A DNA stretch of 64,000 bases, from contig OZ021730.1 of the NCBI GenBank assembly GCA_963978545.1, positions 558,001 to 622,000 of the forward strand, given 5' to 3'. Under the pieces are notes generated by a model. The model made no database searches, was not told the DNA's origin, and saw only the letters and a program-made list of their open reading frames with translations. The position numbers and the translations under genes were made by a program. Position 1 is the stretch's first letter. Every line of letters begins with the position of its first letter. Source of the DNA: Linyphia triangularis (lineage: Eukaryota > Arthropoda > Arachnida > Araneae > Linyphiidae). Shown in pieces: positions 1 to 9,325 of the stretch.

Positions 1-45
1 ATCAGGGATTTCCCACCAGTTTGGACTCCACTGCCCTGTGCTTAG
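1..45 (+). CDS. Gag-like protein, C-terminal fragment (truncated by window edge)
   Basis: Only the last 14 residues and the TAG stop are present. They are identical to the end of the complete Gag ORF at 11128-12375. The cut is made by the window edge and is not a biological truncation. Confidence 0.7.
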   Translation: MRDFPPVWTPLPCA

Positions 46-245
46 TTTAGCTCCTCCCACGTGCCTTTTCCTCGCTTTCTATTGGAAGGTGATCCAAGCC
101 AGCTCCTGTACCAAGTGTGGTGTCATGTTTTGCTTTTATTGTATGCCAGTTCCGATATTTCGTCCTTCAATTTATCCCACCCTTCATATCAGAGAGTATA
201 GCATCTTCGGATCAGCACTCCGTTAATTGTAATATTAAAAAGTAA
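1..245 (+). mobile_element. 3' end of a Gag-only retroelement (cut by window start)
   Basis: Position 1 corresponds to 12331 in U1. The stretch holds the last codons of the Gag ORF (stop at 43-45) and the element's 3' UTR of about 200 bp, ending in a short A-rich run without a long poly(A). The downstream target duplication AGTCTTCGCATTC follows at 246-258. Its upstream partner lies outside the window, but complete copies in U1, U2, U3, U4 and U5 carry both. Confidence 0.75.
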
Positions 246-366
246 AGTCTTCGCATTCTCAGATTTAGAGCTCTGAGAGTAAGACCTGACTCTCGCCTCT
301 TTCTTGGCGCTTTTTGACTGGGTTTCTAACCCTATATGCGGGCTGGTTCACCAAGTGGTTGCAAGG
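246..366 (+). other. Promoter-downstream leader left behind by Gag insertion
   Basis: This is the original sequence downstream of the + promoter start site, now separated from it by the Gag element. It starts with the repeated AGTCTTCGCATTC. If the element is removed, the start-site A (in GCATTC) is followed at +28 to +32 by AGACC, which fits the arthropod DPE consensus RGWYV. The part TCAGATTTAGAGCTCTGAG resembles the 5' leader of the other Gag-only element (about 38020-38055, - strand). No long ORF. Equivalents: 12576-12696, 19411-19531, 26246-26366, 41774-41894, 54102-54222. Positions 353-366 are the LINE A target duplication. Confidence 0.5.
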
Positions 367-398
367 TTGTTGTTGTTTTGTTGTTTATTGAGGTTTTA

Positions 399-433
399 TG
401 GCGCAAAGGCAACACAAGGGCCATGCTGCGCCA
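399..433 (-). promoter_or_regulatory. 3'-end RNA hairpin of LINE A (RT recognition candidate)
   Basis: On the element strand a perfect 7-bp outer stem (TGGCGCA/TGCGCCA) encloses an inner GGC/GCC pair around the 9-nt loop CCTTGTGTT. It stands just before the (CAA)n tail. The same hairpin is at 41927-41961 (LINE A copy 2), 28314-28348 and 56170-56204 (LINE B). A variant form is in the SINE, at 14053-14086 in U2. In LINEs of the stringent type the RT binds such 3' structures; that this one serves that role is inference. Confidence 0.7.
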
Positions 434-580
434 AAACAAAAGTTAAAAGAAAAACTATGATGAAAGATGAATTATAAATATGATGAGAGGTGACATAATA
501 TAATTTAAGAATGTTAAAAACACATTTCTAAAATGATGAAGATGTTAATAAAACTTTTAAAAATGGAAATGTTTAAAAAA

Positions 581-3500
581 CTAGATGTGATTTAAAAACC
601 CGATTGATCTTAAAAAAGCAAAAAGATTTGGATGGGGAGTTTCCCCTATCAAATCCTGAAGACTTAAACTAGTACTCTTAAAAAACCTAAGACGATGCGT
701 CTGAAACTTAGGACAAGAAATAAAAATATGAGCTACAGTAAGATCGCAACGACAAATATCGCAAACAGGTGGATTTTCTCCCAGCAATAGATGTCGATGC
801 GTCAATCGGGTGTGACCAATGCGCAGACGAGTCAGTTTGACATCTGTCCGACGCATTGGATTAACTGGCCATTTAAGAAGATGATTTTTGATAAAATGAA
901 GTTTGTTATTAACCTGCAAATCCCATGTTTCTTGACGTAAGGATACTATGAACTTTTGAATTGCAGTCTTAATATCTTGGTAGGGAACTGGCTGCTGCAG
1001 CGGAATTGAAGCCGCTTTAGCAGCAGAATAGGCCAATTCATTTCCTGAAATTCCCCTGTGACTAGGTACCCAGCAGAACAAAATAGTAAACCCTTTCCTC
1101 TCAAGTGTGTGTAACTTTGACAAAATGTCAAAGGCAAGTGGATGGCTATTGTTCTTAAATTGCTCAAGACTTGACAAGGAGCTTAAACTGTCAGTATACA
1201 CACAAAATTTGCGATTGTGGCAGAGTGAGATGTGCAGCAGTGCACAAGAAATTGCTGTTATCTCAGAAGTGAAAACCAAGCAGGATTTATGAAGTGTAAA
1301 AGCGACTGTGCATGTGTAAGACACAGTACCACAGCCAACACGTTCACCTCCTTTGGATCCATCAGTAAATACTGCTTCATAGTCAGCATACTGAGAGCGG
1401 TGATCATAAAAGATTTGTTGCATAATTTCTGGGGCAGTGTCTGCCTTGCAATACATCGCAAATGGATTGAGAAAGTGGAAAGATGGAATATTCCACGGTG
1501 GAAAGGATTGAGTGGTAAATGTTTGGGTAACTACGTCACTTAGAGCTGCATCCAACAAGATGGATTTCGCTCTTTCAGAAAATGGTCGGATGTTAGATGG
1601 ACGAGCATCATATAACCTACCAAGGAAGGCATCAAGTCTCAACTTACGTAAAGGGTGAAAAGGATCAGACATAATTCTACAGTAGTAGTTGGCGCTTAAT
1701 TTTTTCCGTCTCAAGTCAAGTGGAAGTAGACTACACTCTGTCAACAGACTTTCAATGGGTGAAGTGCGAAATGCACCTGAACAAATACGGGCAGCAGTGT
1801 GATGGACAGTATCCAATCTTCGTAGAAGGGATACTCCTGCAGACCCATACGCAACGCATCCGTAGTCAATACGGGATAAGATAACCGAATTGTAAATACG
1901 CAGCAAAGAAGTGCGATCAGCACCCCAAGATGTATTTGAGAGTACTTTGAGGATATTAAGCGATTTATCGCACTTCTTGCGCAAGTATACAATATGTGGG
2001 AGAAAATTTAACTTGTTGTCGAAGATGACTCCCAAGTATCTTATCTGATTCACAACTGGGATGGGAGAATTGCGTATGTGGATTTCAGGGTCAGGGTGAA
2101 GACCCCTCCTCCTACAGAAGTGGATGCAACTGCTTTTAGATGGTGACAGTTTATGGCCGTTTTGTTCACACCATTCTACAAGTCTGTTAACAGCAGTTTG
2201 TAACTGACGTTCAATTAAGCGCATGTTTGATCCTTGGCACGAGATTTGCAAGTCATCAACATACAAAGTTCCATGAACAAAGGGTGAAAGGACATGAAGG
2301 ATGTTTCTGATATGAAGATTAAAAAGGGTGACACTTAAAACACACCCTTGAGGAACTCCCTCAGATTGGTTAAAATAATTTGAAAATGAAGCTCCAATGC
2401 GAACTCTAAAAACACGAGATGATAAAAAATTTTGAATAAAAAGGGGCAGATTACCCCTAAAACCAAAATTAAATAGAGTTTGCAGGATACCATATCGCCA
2501 CGTATGATCATACGCCTTCTCAATGTCGAAAAAGATTGAAACTAGATGATTCCTCTGCACAAAGGCATTACGAACATCTGTTTCTAGTTTCACGATGTTA
2601 TCAAGAGTGGACCGCCCTCGTCGGAATCCACTCTGGAAAGGTGAAATACATCCATCTTTTTCCAACATGTAAGAGAGTCGGGCGTTTACAATACGTTCAA
2701 AGGTCTTACAGAGGCAGCTCGTTAATGCTATCGGTCGATAGTTCAGAGGATCCTTGGGATCCTTTCCAGGTTTCAGAATGGGGATTACAGTAGCTTCCCG
2801 CCACAAAGTAGGAAAGATGTTCTCCTTCCAGATTCTATTAAAGAGAAAAAGGGTGTTAAAAAGAGAATCTGGACTTAAATGGCGGAGCATTTGGTAACTG
2901 ATCCCATCTGGACCTGGACTGGTGTTATGTGCTTTAGATAAAGCACTCTTCAATTCGTACATCTTAAGGTCACAGTTGTAGGAATATTCAATATTGCTTT
3001 TGAAATTAATTCCAGTCCGTTCAGCTCGATTCTTAGTCACAAGAAAAGCAGGACTATAAGAATCGGAACTGGATATACTTTCAAAAGTTTCACCTATAAG
3101 GTTAGCAATATCTTCAGGGGAAGAGAACACAGCAGCTCCGGTTTGAAGTATCGGACAAGAATATTCCGGATACAAACCGTTGGCTGCTCTAACCTTCTTC
3201 CACAACTGATTGCTTGATGTTTTGGATGTAATTGAAGATACATAACTTATCCAAGAGTCCTTCTGACTCTGACGTCTAACTCTACGAGCAAATGCCTTAG
3301 CCTTTTTAAAGGCGATAAGGTTTCCTGTAGTTGGGTATCTGCGGAAGATACCCCATAGCTTCTTTTGTTTCTTGTATGCAGACTGACAGTCTGCATTCCA
3401 GTATGATTTACAGTGCCGCAGTGTTCTAGGTGAAGTCTTAGGAATGGAGGAGTCAGCAGCATTTAAAATTGCTTCAGTGACATTTTGGACAGCAGTATCA

Positions 3501-4261
3501 ACATCCTCACTGTCCACCATTGTTCCTGTTACAACAGCCAACTCAGTAAATCTGTCCCAATTCGCCTTGTGGTATTTGTATGTAGGTAGACGGATGTTCA
3601 CGCTACCACTACCTGTGTGCGAAATGAGAATAGGGAAGTGATCACTATTATGTAAATCACTCCCAACAGCAAAATTCAAGTATGGCAAAAGTATAGGGGA
3701 ACAAATGGCTAAGTCGAGTGAATGGAATGTTCTAGTGGGTTCATGAAAATAGGTTTTCTCCTCATTATTCAGGAGACAGAGACAGTGATCAGATAACATA
3801 TTTTCAATCTGTCTCCCACGAGGGTTCGTATTATCATTACCCCACATAGTACTGTGTTCATTAAGGTCACCAAGCAATAAAAATGGCGCTGGAAGCTGGT
3901 CAATCAAATCATTCAGCTCCTCTTGGCGGATGATAGCATGTGGCGGTAAGTATAGGCAACAGACTGTGAGAAGGGACTGTAAATGAAGTCTCGCAGCCAC
4001 AGCCTGTAGAGATGTGCGTAGTGTGATTACAGTGCTGGGATAATTATGAGAAATAAAAAGGCATACTCCTCCAGACACTGTATTACTACGGGTAACATCT
4101 TTTCTAATGCAGCTATACCTACGGATTTTAGATATATAAGTATCCTTCAAGAAAGTTTCTTGAAGGGCCAAACATGCTGGATGGTAAAGTGAAATAATAT
4201 TCTTCACATCATCCTTCCTAGACCTAAAACCGCGACAGTTCCAAGAAACAAAAGAAGCCAT
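581..4261 (-). CDS. LINE A ORF2: endonuclease / reverse transcriptase / RNase H (copy 1)
   Basis: 1,226 aa, uninterrupted. In order: an APE-type endonuclease (WNCRG near residue 8, QET near 35, GDLN near 131, SDH near 207); an RT with LNYRPIAL, FFDIEKAYD, EGVPQG and the catalytic YVDD; an RNase H with FTDGS, a SEI glutamate and YTDS; and a C-terminal C-X2-C-X8-H-X4-C zinc motif. It should nick target DNA and copy the element's RNA into it. The start ATG overlaps the ORF1 stop as TAATG, which suggests termination-reinitiation. Oddity: the fourth RNase H carboxylate (D in GNELAD of LINE B) is Tyr, about residue 1078, codon at 1028-1030, so RNase H is probably impaired. RT and endonuclease motifs look intact. 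Confidence 0.93.
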   Translation of the reverse strand: MASFVSWNCRGFRSRKDDVKNIISLYHPACLALQETFLKDTYISKIRRYSCIRKDVTRSNTVSGGVCLFISHNYPSTVITLRTSLQAVAARLHLQSLLTVCCLYLPPHAIIRQEELNDLIDQLPAPFLLLGDLNEHSTMWGNDNTNPRGRQIENMLSDHCLCLLNNEEKTYFHEPTRTFHSLDLAICSPILLPYLNFAVGSDLHNSDHFPILISHTGSGSVNIRLPTYKYHKANWDRFTELAVVTGTMVDSEDVDTAVQNVTEAILNAADSSIPKTSPRTLRHCKSYWNADCQSAYKKQKKLWGIFRRYPTTGNLIAFKKAKAFARRVRRQSQKDSWISYVSSITSKTSSNQLWKKVRAANGLYPEYSCPILQTGAAVFSSPEDIANLIGETFESISSSDSYSPAFLVTKNRAERTGINFKSNIEYSYNCDLKMYELKSALSKAHNTSPGPDGISYQMLRHLSPDSLFNTLFLFNRIWKENIFPTLWREATVIPILKPGKDPKDPLNYRPIALTSCLCKTFERIVNARLSYMLEKDGCISPFQSGFRRGRSTLDNIVKLETDVRNAFVQRNHLVSIFFDIEKAYDHTWRYGILQTLFNFGFRGNLPLFIQNFLSSRVFRVRIGASFSNYFNQSEGVPQGCVLSVTLFNLHIRNILHVLSPFVHGTLYVDDLQISCQGSNMRLIERQLQTAVNRLVEWCEQNGHKLSPSKSSCIHFCRRRGLHPDPEIHIRNSPIPVVNQIRYLGVIFDNKLNFLPHIVYLRKKCDKSLNILKVLSNTSWGADRTSLLRIYNSVILSRIDYGCVAYGSAGVSLLRRLDTVHHTAARICSGAFRTSPIESLLTECSLLPLDLRRKKLSANYYCRIMSDPFHPLRKLRLDAFLGRLYDARPSNIRPFSERAKSILLDAALSDVVTQTFTTQSFPPWNIPSFHFLNPFAMYCKADTAPEIMQQIFYDHRSQYADYEAVFTDGSKGGERVGCGTVSYTCTVAFTLHKSCLVFTSEITAISCALLHISLCHNRKFCVYTDSLSSLSSLEQFKNNSHPLAFDILSKLHTLERKGFTILFCWVPSHRGISGNELAYSAAKAASIPLQQPVPYQDIKTAIQKFIVSLRQETWDLQVNNKLHFIKNHLLKWPVNPMRRTDVKLTRLRIGHTRLTHRHLLLGENPPVCDICRCDLTVAHIFISCPKFQTHRLRFFKSTSLSLQDLIGETPHPNLFAFLRSIGFLNHI

Positions 4262-5452
4262 TAATTACTTGATGCAAATTTAAAAGGGGGGTCAGGATCT
4301 TCACTAATATCCTCGTCATCATCAGATGGGTGAAGTTTCACCACATCTGCCTCCCTAAAGGAACGAAGGATAGTAAAAGGGTTAGAGGGTTTCTCTCGAG
4401 AAGGTCCCCCTTTGGCAGATTTCAGCTTCAGTGTCTGCAAAGCTTTTGATTTTGCTAAAGATTTCTTTAAAGTCGTTGGTCGTTTAACAACCTCTGTAGA
4501 TGACCGTTGAGGTAATTTAATGAGAGATGATACAGGAGAGTCTGTTTGTGTGCTTTTGCTGCTGAATGTTTTTTTAAAAACATCAGCATAAGCAACACCA
4601 ACGCGTGGAGTCCTCAATTCAACAATTTTTTTAGCATCGAAATACGACTTATTTTGGTTTACTCGTACTGTTTGTATTTCTTTTTCTTTTACCCACTGTG
4701 GACATGATCGAGAGTATGACGGATGTGTGCCATCACAATTGACACACTTCTCGGGTGCTTTGCAGTTAGCACTACCATGTCCAATACCTGCACAACGTGC
4801 GCATATTTCCGTTTTCCCATGGCAAGCTGTTTGCGAGTGACCAAATTTCTGGCACTTGAAACAGCGTAGTGGGTTCGGAATATACGGAAGTACTTGGAAA
4901 TTCAGATAGCCTGCTTTTACGTGCGACGGTAAAGTGGGTAAGTCAAAAGTTAGGATCAAATGCTTAGTGGGGATGATATCCCCATCTCGTCGTATTGTTA
5001 TGCGGTGGACGGCCGAAACGTGTTGATCACGTAGGTGATCACGAATCTCGTCCTCCGCTGTATGGTAAAGGTCCGACTCGGACACAACACCACGAGATTT
5101 ATTAAGAGATCCATGAGCTGTTACAGTTACAGGGAATGTTCCAAAATTGTCGATTTTTAATATGCTCTTGGCTTGTTGATCATTGCGGACCTCCACTAAC
5201 AGATCTCCAGACTTCAGTTTTTTTACTGAAGCTGTATCTCCAACGAACGATTTTAAAGCTTTCTCAATTAAAAAAGGAGAAACCTTTTCGAAAGAACCCT
5301 CCACTCGATGTACAATAAAGAATTTCAGAGAACTTGGATGTGATGAAGAGACTTGTCTTTGTTGCTCCCCACTAGGGGGAGAAAAAAATAGTAGATTTAC
5401 TTTCCATGAAAGTAGGGATAAAAAATTCGGGCACTAGAGTCCCACCCACCAT
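4261..5452 (-). pseudogene. LINE A ORF1 (Gag-like RNA-binding protein), frameshifted copy
   Basis: Three zinc knuckles (two CX2CX4HX4C, then a CX2CX3HX6C variant) lie mid-protein, followed by a basic, Lys/Ser-rich tail with an acidic end. Such ORF1 proteins coat LINE RNA. Read from the ATG at 5450-5452, the frame breaks at an A run at 5382-5388, which has seven A's against six in copy 2 (46910-46915). The remaining open frame, 4261-5304, has only a GTG at its left end. A homopolymer indel could be a sequencing error. The stop overlaps the ORF2 ATG by one base. Confidence 0.8.
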
Positions 5453-6041
5453 GGAGACCTCATTATCGGGGATAGAGCCTGCCGGCAAGCAACAAAAATC
5501 ATAAAAGAAAACAAAATATCAACAGAACTGTTACGCACAGCATGACTCTATCGGGTTAACCAGTGCCTATACGCGAACGACTCGTCCCTGTAGAAGCCTC
5601 CACCCTTAACGAGGTTCCCAGCAGACGAGCCGGACGCTTGATCCCTAGCCGCCGACGAAGTCGGACGACCAGCCGATTGATACACACGGGACCAATGTGT
5701 ACCTCCCGTTTATCTGAAGCAAGGGCCAAAGTAGTGTATTGGGACAGTATGTCGCCCCTCAACTACCAGGATCCCCCTTTCCAGAGACACGGGTCTCCAC
5801 GCACGGCAAACACGTGGGTGATATAATCCCCGAGAGAAGCTGATAGCAACAGAGCGGCACAAAGCTTCTCAAGGGGAGCCCTCACCTCTGAAGAGGTAAC
5901 CACAACGAGGGAAGGAAGAGAAGCCGAACAATAAATACAGAACCCAAAAAAGAAGGTAAAACAGAAGGAGGGATAGATCACTAGGGAGCCCCGGGGTTGT
6001 GAAGCCCGTATTTACTCATAGAAAGTAAACCCCCTGAGGGG
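5453..6041 (-). other. 5' UTR of LINE A
   Basis: About 590 bp between the ORF1 ATG and the element's 5' end, without a convincing ORF. The extreme 5' end is a short palindrome, CCCCTCAGGGG. It is about 99% identical to 46980-47568 and clearly related to the LINE B leader at 33384-33968. An internal promoter is expected for a LINE, but I cannot locate it. Confidence 0.6.
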
Positions 6042-6161
6042 AAGTGGTTGCAAGGATGAAATATGTAAACAATACAGGCAGATCGCTACATTTTTACATG
6101 CAATTTTATATTCAGTAGGTCTTTTATGTTGTTGGAAGTTATAGCTCCCATCCTAACAAAC

Positions 6162-6177
6162 GGCTCTTTTCAGGGCC
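6162..6177 (+). terminator. Histone-type 3' stem-loop
   Basis: GGCTCTTTTCAGGGCC forms a 6-bp stem (one U-G wobble) with loop TTTC and fits the replication-dependent histone mRNA consensus GGYYYUHHUHARRRCC. The flanks AAAC and CAAA are also typical. In histone genes SLBP and U7 snRNP direct cleavage a few bases downstream, with no poly(A). It lies downstream of the + promoter and Gag of the preceding unit, about 215 bp past the Gag element when LINE A is absent. No histone coding sequence is seen. Confidence 0.6.
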
Positions 6178-6639
6178 CAAATATGACACACTTTGCTTGA
6201 CATGTTGACTGTTTCATAACATTTTCTGGACTCAATACAATAAAATTTACTCAAACAAACGTTTAAAGCTAATATTGCCGTGTTACAATTACAGGGAAAG
6301 AGGAGTCCTTTATTTGTAGCTGCCCAATTCTAATTCTTGAACTCTCGTTTGAGGAATTGAATACAAAAGTGACCTTCTCTGTCATCTCGATTTGTGCTTG
6401 ATCATTATAGTAAACATGGACATATTTAATTATGTGAAACGTCTGCCTGTTTATGTGCAAACTTTAAGGAATACGAAAACTAAGGACATCTCTGAAACAG
6501 ATGGATCATGCATTTGGTGGTATGTTGTTGAAATGCCATGTACGGTGTTACATTTGGAACTATTTGTTTCTATATAACGACTAGAGATTTTGTATCTGCC
6601 TCCCATGGATAAATTGCTTTTACCTAATAATTTTCCGTG
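6178..6639 (+). other. Spacer between stem-loop and 5S-like sequence
   Basis: AT-rich, about 460 bp. It has a short + frame starting at ATG 6416 (about 53 codons) and a similar - frame, with no recognisable domain. They are conserved between units only because the whole unit is. I see no gene here. Confidence 0.4.
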
Positions 6640-6756
6640 GTCACGTTTATACCACGCGGAACGTACATGCTTCTATTCGGTCACCGAAGTCAAGCAATAT
6701 GTGCTGCGGTCAGTACTTGAGAAGGTGACCGGTTGGGAACGATTAGTACAGTTGAC
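6640..6756 (+). ncRNA. Divergent 5S rRNA-like sequence
   Basis: About 117 bp aligns along its length with metazoan 5S rRNA. Conserved blocks include ATACCACGC, TCACCGAAGT, AAGCAA, AGTACTTG and GGTGACCG followed by TTGGGAA, so the internal control region (box A and especially box C) is largely kept. The ends can pair (GTCA/TGAC), as in helix I. A T7 run at 6766-6772 would stop Pol III. Substitutions are too many for a normal 5S rRNA, so it is a 5S pseudogene, a 5S-derived SINE head or a diverged Pol III RNA. I see no flanking target duplication. Confidence 0.75.
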
Positions 6757-6765
6757 ATTTCATTG

Positions 6766-6772
6766 TTTTTTT
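6766..6772 (+). terminator. Pol III T-run terminator of the 5S-like sequence
   Basis: Seven T's start nine bases after the 5S-like 3' end, and a second T run follows at 6774-6779. This is the usual distance for Pol III termination and is kept in all six units. Confidence 0.5.
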
Positions 6773-6796
6773 ATTTTTTACTTCCAATATATTACT

Positions 6797-7045
6797 TCAC
6801 TTAAAGCCAGGAATAAGGCAAACATAAAATCTAATTGTTTATATCTAACAAAATATCGATAGTTTAGGCATGTTCACTTCACGAGCTCCCTACATTACAA
6901 TTTATTGGGTTATTTTTATTACCACTTTAATACATCACTCAAAGTCAAACATGAAATCTACTTGCTTATATCTAACAAAATATCAATAGTTTTCTTCAAG
7001 ATAGATTTGGCACGTTCAATCCACGAGTTAACTACATTACATTAA
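6797..7045 (+). repeat. Diverged direct duplication (period about 140 bp)
   Basis: Two related blocks start near 6797 and 6936. Shared strings include TATATCTAACAAAATATC, CACGAG and CTACATTACA. It lies just after the 5S-like sequence and recurs in every unit. No ORF or promoter motif explains it; it may be an old duplication of a 5S flank. Confidence 0.6.
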
Positions 7046-7441
7046 GCTAATTGTGAGTGACCAGATCTATGTGAAAATCAAATGTATAATGTGCTTTTGC
7101 AATTTCATCTTAAAATACAGCACTCTATTTAAAGAATGGAGACTTGTTTTTTAGCGATATATTAGGCGAAATTTTCCTCCTTTATTGGAACTGGAATGCT
7201 AGGTAAAAGCAATTTTTAGATATCTGGTATGTTATTGAAAAAAAAAATCTAAACATGAAAATTCAAATAATTCATTTATTAAATCCTGATATGTTTTATT
7301 ACATGAATATGATATAAATTTTTGAGCAAAATAAAAAAACATTTGGAAAAAAAGCATACAAGTTTTAATCTTTGAAACATAGGTAAAATTATATGTACAG
7401 TTACATAATCAACAATATATTCAAAACAGAAGTGTAGGGCA
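7046..7441 (-). other. Ankyrin gene 3' UTR and downstream AT-rich spacer
   Basis: On the - strand, downstream of the ankyrin stop. AATAAA poly(A) signals lie at 7295-7300 and 7275-7280. This is the empty target of the SINE that U2, U3, U4 and U6 carry. The rest is AT-rich without a gene. Confidence 0.5.
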
Positions 7442-9240
7442 CTAATTACAAAAAGCTATAATTACACTTAACAAATCATTTTGATCCAAGTAATTTGCCA
7501 AAACACAGGCACAATCGTAATTCAACAAAACTTTTCTTGGCATGCTGTAATTCACATCAGAAATGCCTTTTACAGCAGTATATACATTACATTCCTCTAG
7601 TTTGTCTTTTAACAATGAACGTTCTAATTTAGAGGATATCAATTGCGAATACAAAGGATATCGTTTATTTGCAATTATTAGCAATAATTGATCCACGTTA
7701 AATCCTTCTTCTGCATTGCTGTACATTTTATAGCCGGAATACATTTGCATAAATTCAAACAATGTCCGACCATTGCCAAGATTATCTGACTTCATTCTAT
7801 GCAATTCCTGCTCACATTTAATTGCGTATTCTGACAACATTCCTTGGAGTTCGTGTTCACGAGTCCAGTCCTCGATGTTGAAGTCCGGCTTCTCAAGTAA
7901 GCAATACTTCAACAGCAATTGAACGATAGCAAGGCTGCATCCGTTTTCTATTGCTAGGTCCAAAGGACTGAGACCATTTCGGTTTTTGACATTAACGTGG
8001 GAACCTCTTCTCAGCAACATTTCAACTACGCTCGGATGACCTGTCTGATTTTGCACCGCTTTATGCAGTGGCGTGTCACCAAATTCATCTACTGAATCAA
8101 CATCTATGCCACTGCTAATCAAGAATTTGACGAAAACTGCCGTACATCCGTTAATGCACAGGGCACTGTGCAGAAGTGAGCCACCGCACTGGTTTTTGGC
8201 AGTGTTGACGTTCATATCCAGGTAATCGAGGAGAAATGTAAAGATACTAACGTTGAAGTGTCCCAAAGCGTGGAAGAGTGGGCTTTGACCTGAAATGTTA
8301 GCACTGTGCAAATCTCCGCCGGCAATAAGCAACAATCTGATAACTTCCAGTTCCGCATTCAGAGCAAGTGCTATAGACAGACTCGAATCGTCCGGAAGAT
8401 CGGCTCTGGCTCCTAGGTAAAATTAAAATTACAACTTTAATTAAGGAAAGTCTTAAATCTAAAATAATTCAAATAACAGAGTTAAATATATTTACTAGTT
8501 ACCAATATTGGCAAACCTTTTATGAATATTTAAATGGAAATACTGCTATTTTAAATCTTAACAGAAGGTTATCTTACAATACTACCGCGTTAAAGGAATT
8601 AACTTAAATTTCTAATCTATCCAAATGTACACGAAATGAAGTTTTGGATATGCAATTCAGAATCCTTTTATCTAATTTAAAAGTAATGAATAATTTTGTC
8701 ATTTTCTTCTGTAAATGCAGATGGGACAAACTTAATCTCTGAAATCAGTTCATAATTATTTTGACAAAAAGATTTTTGAAACAGTTAAATTACCTTTTAA
8801 GATGTAATGTAAGATGTAGGAATGGGATATGAGGAAGCAACAAAAAATTGACAATTCAGCGTACATGGAAATATTTCGGTCTAATAAAAGGCTCCCTTAA
8901 AAATTGTTGTAGAAAAGCGTTTACATATTAATTTATGTTTTTACATACCTCCTTCTACCAATGTTCTGATCGTTTCAAGTCTGTTCCTGCAATGTAGGGC
9001 ATTGATGAGAGGTGTTGGGCCGCCATGACAGAACTGGAAATTAGGATCTGCGCCATAATAGAGGAGAAGCTTGACGATGGCGATCGAGCATCTTCGGTCC
9101 GTCAGAACCCGAAGCAGGGGGGATTGACTGCCTTCTACTTCGTTGGCCGAAGAAGGGTCACGTTGCAGGATCAGTTGGATCTCACTCAAATCCCATTCTT
9201 CTTCGTACAATACACTGTGAACAGAAGTGTTTTCAGGCAT
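7442..9240 (-). CDS. Ankyrin-repeat protein, 420 aa, two coding exons (U1)
   Basis: Exon 2 carries the ATG (9240 down to 8949) and exon 3 the rest (8412 to the stop at 7442). Splice signals fit: acceptor T-run-ACAG before 9245, donor GAG/GTATGT at 8949/8948, acceptor ACCTAG before 8412. The phase-1 join makes a Gly and keeps the frame, giving 421 codons in all. About seven ankyrin repeats cover residues 38-272 (best: DTPLHKAV, SPLDLAIENG). The last 150 residues form an unrecognised, Leu-rich, probably helical tail. No signal peptide or membrane segment is seen. Ankyrin repeats bind protein partners; the target is unknown. The gene is driven by the - promoter at 10137-10234 via a probable non-coding exon 1. 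Confidence 0.85.
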
Positions 9241-9325
9241 GATATCTGTAAAAAAAAAAAAAAAAAATTAAAGCATTTTCAAAAGTTTGAATATTCCATT
9301 TTACTTTTGTAATCAAACGATTAAA

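Larger units (their letters stand above)
367..6041 (-). mobile_element. LINE A copy 1: two-ORF non-LTR retrotransposon
   Basis: A full-length 5,675-bp element is flanked by the 14-bp duplication AAGTGGTTGCAAGG at 353-366 and 6042-6055. U2 and U3 have the empty site (for example 12683-12696). On its coding strand it has a 5' UTR starting in a palindrome (CCCCTCAGGGG), ORF1 with zinc knuckles, ORF2 with endonuclease, RT and RNase H, and a 3' UTR ending in a hairpin and a (CAA)n tail. The RNase H domain and CCHC ORF1 place it in the broad I-like group of LINEs; the exact clade is inference. The same insertion with the same duplication recurs at 41895-47568, so it was copied with the array and did not insert twice. 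Confidence 0.93.

Noticed and set aside
3247..3462. Small frames inside the LINE ORF2 genes on both strands
   Set aside because: Shadows of a 1,226-codon gene with clear catalytic motifs.
6392..6577. Short + frame (61 codons) and overlapping - frame at 6269-6460
   Set aside because: No domain, no splice context, ordinary length for AT-rich DNA. Kept only as a note in the spacer.
6590..6862. 90-codon + frame present in all units
   Set aside because: It overlaps the 5S-like sequence and runs into AT-rich DNA. Its conservation equals that of the whole unit, and it has no domain.
8941..8948. Ankyrin exon 2 as a complete 99-aa protein
   Set aside because: The stop lies just past a perfect splice donor (GTATGT), and joining to exon 3 keeps the frame and the ankyrin pattern.
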